DNA from: Haloarcula marismortui ATCC 43049
GTDB taxonomy: Archaea; Halobacteriota; Halobacteria; Halobacteriales; Haloarculaceae
Length of the DNA stretch: 64,000 nucleotides
NCBI RefSeq assembly: GCF_000011085.1
Contig: NC_006396.1
Coordinates: forward strand, 372,001-436,000
Direction: 5' to 3'
The position numbers and the translations under genes are program-made. Within the stretch, counting starts at the first letter, position 1. Every line of letters begins with the position of its first letter. Below, piece after piece: positions 1 through 7,650 of this stretch. The notes under the pieces were generated by a model. It searched no databases, was not told the origin of the DNA, and saw only the letters and a list, made by a program, of their open reading frames with translations.

Positions 1-67
1 CGAAACAGATGTCCAACGAAACCACGATGGTCCATCTTCGCTGAGACCGGACAAAACGGTTGTGACC

Positions 68-1402
68 TCAGGCGTAGCCCAGATCTTCGAGGCGCTCCAT
101 CACTGGGTCCGAGACATCGATGTCGTCGGCATCCTCCAGATATTCGAGATCATCGACTAGTTCGTCCATCCGGTTACGGGGAGCTTCAAGCAAGGCTGTC
201 CCGGATTCGACGAAACTCCCGTCGAAGTCCTCATACCCGTAATAGTTCTCGGCCGCAGCGATGCCATACAGCTCCCGGTCATACGTCGAGAACTCGTCGG
301 CTTTCCCGGCGGCCTCTAGCTTTTGTTCACGCCACATGTTTAGACCAAGATACTCAGTCAGCTGCGGTTCGTGATCTACCGGTGACCGGAGGTCTCGGCC
401 ACGACCCTCGTACCTGTCGTCCTCAACGCCAACCATCCCCAGTATCGTTCGGTGAACATCAATCAGGCTGACAATCTCTTCACGTGTCTCCACATCGTCC
501 ATCCCCCATATTGACAGTGGAACATGGGTCAGCTCCTGATATAGGCCCAGCCCGTGGCCCCATATCCCGTTTTCACCGAGGTTCTCTCCGTGGTCGGCCA
601 GTGTGATCACATAGTCAAACTCATCACGGAGTTCCGAAAATATAGCCTCGTACTTCTCGGAGAGATACCGTACCGAGTCGTCGTAGGCCTGTCTGATGGT
701 TTCAGCGTATGTTTCGTCGATTGGTTCCTCTTGGACAGACTCGGCAAAGCCAGGCATCTCATCGAAATCCACTGTTTGGTACTCCTCGGGTGGCCTGTAC
801 GGTCCATGAGCTTCCATTAGATTCATAAAAAGGAAGGCATCGTCTGCGAAGTCTGTCCCTCGAACATATGAAAGCCCCTCCTGTGCTCCGGAGTCGGACA
901 CCGTATGGGTCCGGTATTTGATTTCTAGCCCGTGTTTAAGACTGGGGATTGTGTCACAGTCGCCCGAAAGACACGACCACAGCGCCTTCAAATAGCGCTT
1001 TGGGCCCTCATCGCGGTGTTCCCGAATGAACGCGTTCCACTCGAAGATGTTGTCGGTCGCATTGGCGTGTTTGGAGTTCCAAGAGCCGCTGTAGCTGTCG
1101 AATCCCCAGTCCCAGCCAAACTGCCGTGAAATCTGGACGTTCGCACTGAAGGCGTGGGTTTCCAGTCCCTCGCCCTGAAGTCGGCGGGCAAGCGGGGGAC
1201 TGGGCGCGGTGAACTGGTGGGAATTGGCGTTTGTTCCCGTTTCACTCGGGTAAAGGCCAGTGAACAACGAGGCGTGTGATGGGACGGTGTAATGACTCGG
1301 TGCATAGGCGTTCTCGAAGTTGGTTCCCGGAAGCCACTGGAAGTGTTTGTCGAAGGCGTCTTTCCGGAGCGTATCCAGCACAATCAGGGCGACGCTGGTC
1401 AT
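68..1402 (-). CDS. Sulfatase-like hydrolase (alkaline phosphatase superfamily)
   Basis: 444-aa protein of the sulfatase/alkaline phosphatase fold. Metal-binding signatures are visible: the N-terminal IVLDTLRKD and the later ITLADHGENLGENG. The nucleophile segment reads HYTVPSHASLFTG, so the attacking residue is probably Thr39 (T-x-P-S), not the Cys/Ser of C/S-x-P-x-R sulfatases that is converted to formylglycine. It may therefore be a phosphatase, phosphodiesterase or phosphotransferase rather than a true sulfatase. No signal peptide or membrane segment is obvious, which suggests cytoplasmic action. It ends in LEDLGYA, a tail shared with four neighbours. A TATA-like box lies 22-31 nt before the start, so it is probably transcribed alone. 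The glycan-island context suggests surface polysaccharide or N-glycan modification; the substrate is unknown. Confidence 0.85.
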   Translation of the reverse strand: MTSVALIVLDTLRKDAFDKHFQWLPGTNFENAYAPSHYTVPSHASLFTGLYPSETGTNANSHQFTAPSPPLARRLQGEGLETHAFSANVQISRQFGWDWGFDSYSGSWNSKHANATDNIFEWNAFIREHRDEGPKRYLKALWSCLSGDCDTIPSLKHGLEIKYRTHTVSDSGAQEGLSYVRGTDFADDAFLFMNLMEAHGPYRPPEEYQTVDFDEMPGFAESVQEEPIDETYAETIRQAYDDSVRYLSEKYEAIFSELRDEFDYVITLADHGENLGENGIWGHGLGLYQELTHVPLSIWGMDDVETREEIVSLIDVHRTILGMVGVEDDRYEGRGRDLRSPVDHEPQLTEYLGLNMWREQKLEAAGKADEFSTYDRELYGIAAAENYYGYEDFDGSFVESGTALLEAPRNRMDELVDDLEYLEDADDIDVSDPVMERLEDLGYA

Positions 1403-1423
1403 ATCTAATCGGAATCACGTCGT

Positions 1424-1433
1424 CGGTATAAAT
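1424..1433 (-). promoter_or_regulatory. TATA-like box of the first sulfatase-like gene
   Basis: On the minus strand the sequence reads gatttatacc, 22-31 nt before the ATG at 1402, as expected for a short-leader or leaderless haloarchaeal promoter. Confidence 0.5.
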
Positions 1434-1447
1434 CTCACTACGATAGG

Positions 1448-2416
1448 TTACATGTACCCGAGGTCTTCGAGTTGTGATGTCACTGTGTCGTTCCCCTTTA
1501 TGCTGAGAGAATCGCTACTTGGGCCGCTGTGATCTCGGTGACGAAGTTCCGCCTCAATTGCTCCTCGAACATCGAGAACGCTATCTATCCCCTCAACGAG
1601 ACGCGGTGACGTGCCTGCCACCATCGCCTCGTGGGTGTGGACACCGTTCTGAAGCCCATGATCGCTCACGAGGAGGAGCTCATCGTCCTCGCGTAAGTCG
1701 CTGGCCACCTCGCCGACAAAATCATCGAGTTCACTGTAGGCCTGCATCTGGAGGTTAGGCTGGTCGTAGGTAACGTGTCCGATAAGATCAAGTCCGCTCG
1801 TGTAAGCGAATATGAGGCTCTCTCGACCACCTCGGAGTGCTCTTCGTGCTCGGGCGATCCGAACCATCGACATCTCCAGACATTGTTCATAAAACGCTGC
1901 CGGGTCGGATGATGTATGGCCACCCTGAGCGCTTCCGTCACGTTCGAACAGGTCTCCGAGGCTCCGCCGAAGGCTGTGTTCTCGGTCCTCATTTTCGGGA
2001 TCGACGACGTAATTCGGGATGCCAATGGTCGCCGCTTCACGCCCGTCGAATACCGTCGAGATCCCTTCTTTTTCGTAGTAGGTCGATGGAACACGAAACG
2101 CGTCTTCACCGGTATTGTTGAGCAGCCACGCACCAATGCTGGTTTGAATCCCGTCAGGCAGCAGGTAGCTCGCGGCCGCACTCCCGTACCGTAGCAAGGG
2201 ATTCTCCCATGCGACACCGTCTTCCAGTTTGAGTCCGTGTTCTTTGGGAGCAAGCCCAGTGATAATCGTTGGCCACAGTTCGTGGGTACTCGGCTCCCCC
2301 TCAACACTGTTTATTGTCTCTATGGACTGATAGGTATCGAGCGTGAGGTTTGGATGGTTCGCAGGGTCTACCAACTCCGGGTCCAGCGCGTCGATACCAA
2401 GAACGACCAGCACCAT
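1448..2416 (-). CDS. Type I phosphodiesterase/nucleotide pyrophosphatase-like protein
   Basis: 322 aa, alkaline phosphatase superfamily, closer to phosphodiesterases/NPPs than to sulfatases. The N-terminal metal motif is VVLGIDALDPELV. The nucleophile region reads STHELWPTIITG; by spacing to the TG pair the nucleophile is probably Thr44, with Thr50 as the alternative. A second metal motif is LLVSDHGLQNGVHTHEA. It ends in LEDLGYM like its neighbours. It has no membrane segment, so is probably cytosolic. It lies 45 bp upstream of the first hydrolase on the same strand, but both have their own TATA-like boxes. The substrate may be a nucleotide sugar, a polyprenyl-linked sugar phosphate or a glycan phosphate; the sequence does not decide. 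Confidence 0.82.
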   Translation of the reverse strand: MVLVVLGIDALDPELVDPANHPNLTLDTYQSIETINSVEGEPSTHELWPTIITGLAPKEHGLKLEDGVAWENPLLRYGSAAASYLLPDGIQTSIGAWLLNNTGEDAFRVPSTYYEKEGISTVFDGREAATIGIPNYVVDPENEDREHSLRRSLGDLFERDGSAQGGHTSSDPAAFYEQCLEMSMVRIARARRALRGGRESLIFAYTSGLDLIGHVTYDQPNLQMQAYSELDDFVGEVASDLREDDELLLVSDHGLQNGVHTHEAMVAGTSPRLVEGIDSVLDVRGAIEAELRHRDHSGPSSDSLSIKGNDTVTSQLEDLGYM

Positions 2417-2444
2417 GATTGTCTCAACTCGGCTACGTGCCCAT

Positions 2445-2453
2445 TTAACACTT
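2445..2453 (-). promoter_or_regulatory. TATA-like box of the phosphodiesterase-like gene
   Basis: Minus-strand gttaaatgg, 29-37 nt before the ATG at 2416. Confidence 0.45.
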
Positions 2454-2465
2454 TATTTACTCTGG

Positions 2466-3338
2466 CTATTCAGCATACCCCAAGGCCTCCAAGCGGTCTT
2501 TGACCGTCCCGTTGTCTACCGACTCAGGCTGAGAGGGTCCAAACTCGACCCATGGGACAGCCGTCAATGGTCTGATTCCCACCTTGCAAGGGTGTTCGTA
2601 CATTGTGGCCTCTGTGAGTCGTCCAAACACTTCACCGTGGTCGGCAGTGACAACGACACTGTGACCGTCTGCGACCCACGACTCGATGGCTGGAAGCAAC
2701 GTCCGCCAGATGCTCCGAACTGATGCGCGGTAGGCATTGTAGGCTCTTTCAACATCGATCTTTCCGCGGGCCATCGCAACTTGCATTCCGGCTATCTCCT
2801 CGTCACCATCCGTCCACGGACCGAGGTCGGGGTATGCGAGTTCCCAATTATCTTCGATCCGGGCGACGTAGGGCCAGTGAGGTTGCTGGAGGTGCGCGAT
2901 GACAGGTGGTCCGTCCCCGCTGACGTGTTCGGTAACTCTATCGAGAACTGGTTCAGGCAGCACGGTCTGGCGGCGCTCATCCCAGTGGCTCTGCCAGAAG
3001 TGTTCGAGTGAGTCAGCCTCAAATTCGAACTTTTTGTACTGCGGATTGGCAGTCAAAACTGTCTTGTCAGCAAACAGGTTCCGATCTCTAGCAGCTGCGA
3101 GCCAGTCTGGGGTACAGCTGGCTGGTGTGGTGACTTCTTGGACAGGCCAATCGACGGCGTCCCGACAGGTGTCAAGCCGACAGGCGTCAAGAATGATCAA
3201 GATGTCCCAGTCGTCCTCAGCGATTCGCTGGTGCTGATCAGCGCCGACCGTCGAGGTGGCATGCTGGAGCAACCATTTCCTGAGCCGGTATGAAAGCTGC
3301 TCGCTCGCGCTGGTTTCTGCCGTCGGGCTCTCTGGCAT
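2466..3338 (-). CDS. Sulfatase-like protein with a Cys at the nucleophile position
   Basis: 290 aa when started at MPESPTAETS; the frame is open a further 93 nt upstream, but a TATA-like box lies inside that stretch, which supports the shorter start. This is a compact alkaline-phosphatase-superfamily protein: DILIILDACRLDT supplies the first metal ligands and VVVTADHGEVFG the later ones. The nucleophile segment is ASCTPDWL, with Cys75 where the neighbours have Thr. C-T-P-D-W lacks the Arg of the formylglycine motif. It ends in LEALGYAE. It is divergent from the next hydrolase gene and probably acts in the same glycan island. Whether Cys75 is modified or directly catalytic cannot be read from the sequence. 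Confidence 0.8.
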   Translation of the reverse strand: MPESPTAETSASEQLSYRLRKWLLQHATSTVGADQHQRIAEDDWDILIILDACRLDTCRDAVDWPVQEVTTPASCTPDWLAAARDRNLFADKTVLTANPQYKKFEFEADSLEHFWQSHWDERRQTVLPEPVLDRVTEHVSGDGPPVIAHLQQPHWPYVARIEDNWELAYPDLGPWTDGDEEIAGMQVAMARGKIDVERAYNAYRASVRSIWRTLLPAIESWVADGHSVVVTADHGEVFGRLTEATMYEHPCKVGIRPLTAVPWVEFGPSQPESVDNGTVKDRLEALGYAE

Positions 3339-3360
3339 ATATTCGGCTCTCTCACAATGC

Positions 3361-3370
3361 GTGATAAATC
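3361..3370 (-). promoter_or_regulatory. TATA-like box for the gene at 2466-3338
   Basis: Minus-strand gatttatcac, 23-32 nt before the ATG at 3338. Confidence 0.45.
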
Positions 3371-3390
3371 GTCCTTCTCCGGCTGGAACC

Positions 3391-3402
3391 GGAATATAAA
3401 TT
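3391..3402 (+). promoter_or_regulatory. TATA-like box for the gene at 3435
   Basis: gaatataaatta lies 33-44 nt before the ATG at 3435, in the 96-bp gap between two divergent hydrolase genes. It lies inside a longer open frame that starts at 3357, which argues for the start at 3435. Confidence 0.45.
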
Positions 3403-3434
3403 ACCGGAGGAGAAATCAACAAATAGTACACTAC

Positions 3435-4820
3435 ATGTCGACGCCGAATATCGTCTGGATAACTCTCGACAGCCTCCGATCAGATCACACGACAATCGGG
3501 GGATACGAGCGCGACACGACCCCGGAGATGGCCGACATAGCTGATTCTGGCCACGGGTTCGATACGTGCATCGCCCACGGTAAATCCACACTACCCTCCA
3601 CTGGCGCAATCTTAACTGGCTACGCTCCGACCCACACGAATATCGGCATCGAAGGGAACGCAGTTCCAGACGGTATTACTACAGTCGCGGAGCGCTTCCG
3701 CGACGCTGGCTACCGGACGGCCTGCCTGTCCCGCAACTCGTATGTTAGCTCTGCGACCAATCTTGACCGCGGCTTCGATCGGTTTCAGTGGCTCGCATCA
3801 TCAACGATTCACCGGGCCGGTGCAAAGACCCTCGCCTCGTACCTCTGGAACATCCGGAGCCACTCAGCCGGGCTGACGACAGACACGGCGAAACACGCGT
3901 CGCCACTGCTGATGAACGGCGTCGCGAAGCGATGGCTGGGCGACTTCGAATCCGAGTCTGAGCCGTTCTTTTTCTATCTTCATTACAACGAACCCCACCG
4001 GCCCTACTACCCGCCGGGGAAATACCTCGATACATTCACCGACGATCTAGAGATGTCCGGGCGCGAGGCCGCCAAACGTGCGCTCGAGATCCACTACAGC
4101 CTCGATGAAATCGTCGCAAACGGCTGCGACCTGACCGATGAAGAGTGGGCCGCGCTGCGTGCGATGTATGACGCGGAGATCGCATACACAGACGAGATGG
4201 TTGGGCGGCTCGTCTCTCATTTGCGCTCGCTCGATCTCGGCGACACTGTCGTCGTGGTGACTGGGGACCACGGCGAACTGTTCGGCGAATGGGGATTGCT
4301 CTCGCACAGCTACGTCCTGAACGATGCCGTTACCCGCGTCCCGCTCGTCATTAACGGACTTGACGAGTCGCTAACCGTTGACGATAGCGACATCATCCAG
4401 CACAGCGACGTGATGCGGACGCTGCTCGAAGTCGCCGGCGTGGACGGGTCGGATACCATCGGAGTCGACCTCCGTGAGGAGGGCCGTGAATTCGCCGTCT
4501 CTCAGCGGGGCCCGAACACGTACGAGGAACTGCTCACACACAACCCTGACTTCGACTACTCGGCGTTCCACACCGGAACGCTGAACGCGCTCCGGACAGA
4601 GGAGTGGCGCTATCAGGAGAGTGGAGAGGGTGCGGAACTGTTCGATCTAGCCGATCAAGAGACAGACGTTCGCGAGGCGTACCCTGAGGTTGCCGAGTCG
4701 CTACAGTCCGACCTGACCGATTGGGTTGAGGCGAACGGCCAGCCGGTGTCTGAGGGCCAGCAGGAAGAGTTCTCCGGCACGGTCCAGCGCCAGCTCCGAG
4801 ACCTGGGCTACATGGAATGA
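3435..4820 (+). CDS. Sulfatase-like hydrolase
   Basis: 461 aa from MSTPNIVWITLDSLRSD; an upstream in-frame start at 3357 is rejected because the first 26 residues are unlike the family and cover the promoter. Metal motifs are ITLDSLRSD and VVVTGDHGELFGEWG. The nucleophile segment GKSTLPSTGAILTG puts Thr52 at the catalytic position (T-L-P-S). The pattern resembles lipid-/phosphoethanolamine-type transferases and phosphatases more than formylglycine sulfatases. A CARG-like signal is absent and no transmembrane helix is seen. It ends in LRDLGYME. Its stop overlaps the flippase start (ATGA), so the two are translationally coupled, which links this hydrolase to the lipid-linked glycan pathway. Confidence 0.87.
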   Translation: MSTPNIVWITLDSLRSDHTTIGGYERDTTPEMADIADSGHGFDTCIAHGKSTLPSTGAILTGYAPTHTNIGIEGNAVPDGITTVAERFRDAGYRTACLSRNSYVSSATNLDRGFDRFQWLASSTIHRAGAKTLASYLWNIRSHSAGLTTDTAKHASPLLMNGVAKRWLGDFESESEPFFFYLHYNEPHRPYYPPGKYLDTFTDDLEMSGREAAKRALEIHYSLDEIVANGCDLTDEEWAALRAMYDAEIAYTDEMVGRLVSHLRSLDLGDTVVVVTGDHGELFGEWGLLSHSYVLNDAVTRVPLVINGLDESLTVDDSDIIQHSDVMRTLLEVAGVDGSDTIGVDLREEGREFAVSQRGPNTYEELLTHNPDFDYSAFHTGTLNALRTEEWRYQESGEGAELFDLADQETDVREAYPEVAESLQSDLTDWVEANGQPVSEGQQEEFSGTVQRQLRDLGYME

Positions 4821-6259
4821 GGCTCGGTAAGACCGCCCTCTCACATTTCGTCTCGCAGGTGGTCGTTTCGCTGGCTGGCTTCGCTGCAACATGGCTCATC
4901 GCTGTCGTTCTGGGTGCAGACGGTCTTGGGCGGTATTCTGTTATCGTCTCGCTGGGCTTCTTTTGGCTGGTGATTCCGGGTAACGCTGTTGCGAACGCGA
5001 TGAAAAAGCGGATTAGCGAGGGTGACAGCCCTGCCGGTTTCATCGGCGGCGGTATCCTGCTCAACGCGGTTACGACTGCCGTACTCGGCGTCCTCATCTT
5101 GGCGGCCGGCGAACTCCTTGGTGGGATTGTCTCCCGTAACCGCGAGCTCATGCGGGTCCTCATCGATTACGACGTGGAGATCGTGGTGATGTTGGCCGCG
5201 GCAGTAGCATACCGGACGACACAGGGAAGCTTGCAGGGACAAAAACGAGTTGCCACGACGGGTTGGCTCAAGGCCGGCGAGCGCGTGATGCGAACCGCTC
5301 TACAGGTCGGGGCGCTTCTGGCGGCGATGGGCGTTGCCGGTATCGCGCTGGGCCACGCCTCATCCCTAGCCATTGCTGCTGGGGTCGCTTTCCTGCTGAG
5401 CGAACGGCGGCCGGCGCTGCCCACCGTCGACCAGCTCCGGAGCCTCGTCGACTACGCCAAGTACGCGTGGATGGGAGCGCTTCGAGGCCGGGTCTTCGGC
5501 TGGCTCGACACCATCTTTCTCTCGTTTTTTGTCAGTGCATCTCTCATCGGTATCTACGAGGCGGCGTGGGGCATCGCATCGATGCTCGCGATCGCGAGTT
5601 CTTCCATCAGCCAGACGCTTTTTCCCGAGGTCAGCGACCTGAGTACGGCGGACGGCTACGACCGTATTGTTCACTACCTCGACGAGGCACTGGCGTTCAG
5701 CAGTATCCTCGTCATTCCGGGACTCGTCGGCGCGGCCGTCATCGGCGACCGGGTCCTTCGGTTCTACCGCCCGGAGTTTGACCAAGGTGCGACAGTATTA
5801 CTCATCCTCATTGCGGCCTATCTTGCCGACGCGTTCGCCTCCCAGTTCACAAACGTCATCAACGGGGTCGACAGGCCTGACGCAGCATTCCGTGTCAACA
5901 TGGTTTTTATTGTCTCTAACGCGATCTTGAATGCAGTTCTCATCTGGCAACTCAGCTGGACAGGTGCGGCCATCGCCACCGCGCTGTCGTCACTACTTCG
6001 GGCGCTGATCGGGTACTGGGTGCTCGGGAACATCGTCGGATCCATCCACATTCCGTACCGGACACTCGGCACCCAGGTCGCCGCTGCCACGGTGATGGCC
6101 GCTGCAGTCTCCCCTGTCGCCATGCTGATGCCTCCGGGTCGGTTGGGGACGCTGCTGCTCGCTGGCTTCGGCGGGGTCGTCTACGCTGTCGTCCTAGTAA
6201 TCATTTCGGCGCGGGTCCGTGCGAAGGCCCGATTGGTTATGCCGGAAACGACACTATAG
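4817..6259 (+). CDS. Polysaccharide/oligosaccharide flippase (Wzx/AglR type)
   Basis: 480-aa polytopic membrane protein with about 12-14 hydrophobic helices, starting MRLGKTALSHFVSQ, the usual opening of the Wzx/MATE-like polysaccharide biosynthesis transporters. The family flips lipid-linked oligosaccharides across the membrane; in Haloferax volcanii AglR has been assigned a comparable role with dolichol-phosphate-bound sugar. Charged residues are confined to short loops (for example AMKKRISEGD). It overlaps the upstream sulfatase-like gene by 4 nt. AglB is 3.6 kb downstream, so the likely cargo is the N-glycan or its final sugar. The cargo assignment is inference. Confidence 0.85.
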   Translation: MRLGKTALSHFVSQVVVSLAGFAATWLIAVVLGADGLGRYSVIVSLGFFWLVIPGNAVANAMKKRISEGDSPAGFIGGGILLNAVTTAVLGVLILAAGELLGGIVSRNRELMRVLIDYDVEIVVMLAAAVAYRTTQGSLQGQKRVATTGWLKAGERVMRTALQVGALLAAMGVAGIALGHASSLAIAAGVAFLLSERRPALPTVDQLRSLVDYAKYAWMGALRGRVFGWLDTIFLSFFVSASLIGIYEAAWGIASMLAIASSSISQTLFPEVSDLSTADGYDRIVHYLDEALAFSSILVIPGLVGAAVIGDRVLRFYRPEFDQGATVLLILIAAYLADAFASQFTNVINGVDRPDAAFRVNMVFIVSNAILNAVLIWQLSWTGAAIATALSSLLRALIGYWVLGNIVGSIHIPYRTLGTQVAAATVMAAAVSPVAMLMPPGRLGTLLLAGFGGVVYAVVLVIISARVRAKARLVMPETTL

Positions 6260-6263
6260 CAAT

Positions 6264-6271
6264 CCTTAATT
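6264..6271 (+). promoter_or_regulatory. Weak TATA-like box
   Basis: ccttaatt lies 24-31 nt before the ATG at 6295 in a 35-nt gap after the flippase. It may give the following hydrolase its own promoter inside the operon. Confidence 0.35.
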
Positions 6272-6294
6272 GTGCCACTGGCGGACGCAGTAGC

Positions 6295-7650
6295 ATGAAC
6301 AACGTCCTCCTCGTTACTATCGATTCGCTACGAGCGGACCACGTGGGGTACCACGGATACGAGCGAAATACTACACCACAGATTGACACTTACGCGGAAG
6401 AAAGCAGTACGTTTCTGAACGCCTTCTCTCATGTCGGTGGCACCCGCTTTTCATTTCCCGGCATCCTCTCGGGCGTGACGCCGATGATGTACGGCGGTCA
6501 CGAACGGATTTCCGAGGAACAGACACTCATCTCGGAGGTATTCAACGACGCCGGCTACCGCACCGGCGGGTTTCACTCGAATCTCTACGTCTCTGGGAAG
6601 TTCGGCTACGACCGGGGGTGGGACGAGTTCTACGACTCGGCGCCCGATGAGTCGGCGACCTCGAAGCTCCGCAAGTGGGCCAAGACGAACCTCGACGGCA
6701 CACTGCTCTCCCTCCTGCGGCGGGGCTACGACTTCCTTGAGTCTTCACAGGGTATCAATGTCGGGTCCTATCACGTCCCGGCCGACGAAATCACAGACCG
6801 AGCGATCCAGTTCATCGAGGAGAGCGACGATGAGACGCCGACGTTCGTCTGGGCACACTACATGGACGTCCATCATCCGTTCCTCCCACCCGAGGAATAC
6901 CAGCGGAAGTTCCGGGATGAGCCAGTGTCCGACGACGAATCGATCCAACTTCGTCGCAAGTATATCGAGGAGCCCGAGGCAGTGACTCCGGAAGAGCACC
7001 AGACGTTCATCGACCTCTACGATGCGGAGATACGGTTCAACGACGCGGAGGTCGGTCGTCTCATGGACGCCGTCAAGTCAACGTGGGGAGACGACTACGT
7101 GATGGCGCTGACCGCGGACCACGGCGACCACTTCCTCGAACACGGTTACTTCGGCGGCGCCCGCCTCCTTGATGTGAAAAACCACGTCCCGCTCTTGATT
7201 AACGGCTGGGACGATACGGGAAGCTACGACGAGCTAGTCGGGCTGACCGACCTGCCCTGCACGCTCGTCGACACCGCTGGGCTCGATATTCCGAACAACT
7301 GGTTTGGACAGAGCCTCCGGCGACTCGCCTTCGACGGAGAGTGGGACCGCAACGAGATTCTGGGCGGCTACCGCGATAGCGACGGTTACGAACACCTCCG
7401 CATACGAGAGCCCGAGTGGAAGCTCATTGCCCACGAGGACGACGAGGATGACGAGCTATACGACCTGACAGCGGATCCTGAAGAGCAGGTGAACGTCATC
7501 GAGGAGCATCCATCTCGGGAACGGCGGCTGCGCAAACAGCTCGATGACCACCGGCAACTCGTTCGAGCAACGGAGGCTGACGATGTCGAGCGCCCGGATA
7601 TGGATGAGGATGTCAAGGAACGGCTCCGACGGCTGGGTTACGACGAGTAG
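6295..7650 (+). CDS. Sulfatase-like hydrolase with altered nucleophile motif
   Basis: 451 aa. Metal motifs are VTIDSLRADH near the N-terminus and MALTADHGDHFLEHG. The nucleophile region is GGTRFSFPGILSG. Aligned by distance to the final (T/S)-G pair, Thr50 is the nucleophile and the Pro of T-x-P-S is replaced by Phe52. It ends in LRRLGYDE, the shared tail. It follows the flippase by 35 nt on the same strand. Its last 13 nt overlap the end of the convergent GT4 gene. It is probably cytosolic and may act on glycan precursors or exported sugar derivatives; the substrate is not determinable. Confidence 0.85.
   Translation: MNNVLLVTIDSLRADHVGYHGYERNTTPQIDTYAEESSTFLNAFSHVGGTRFSFPGILSGVTPMMYGGHERISEEQTLISEVFNDAGYRTGGFHSNLYVSGKFGYDRGWDEFYDSAPDESATSKLRKWAKTNLDGTLLSLLRRGYDFLESSQGINVGSYHVPADEITDRAIQFIEESDDETPTFVWAHYMDVHHPFLPPEEYQRKFRDEPVSDDESIQLRRKYIEEPEAVTPEEHQTFIDLYDAEIRFNDAEVGRLMDAVKSTWGDDYVMALTADHGDHFLEHGYFGGARLLDVKNHVPLLINGWDDTGSYDELVGLTDLPCTLVDTAGLDIPNNWFGQSLRRLAFDGEWDRNEILGGYRDSDGYEHLRIREPEWKLIAHEDDEDDELYDLTADPEEQVNVIEEHPSRERRLRKQLDDHRQLVRATEADDVERPDMDEDVKERLRRLGYDE

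Noticed and set aside
68-7650. True formylglycine sulfatases
   Set aside because: The names would usually be assigned by homology, but none of the five has C/S-x-P-x-R at the nucleophile, so I keep only sulfatase-like.
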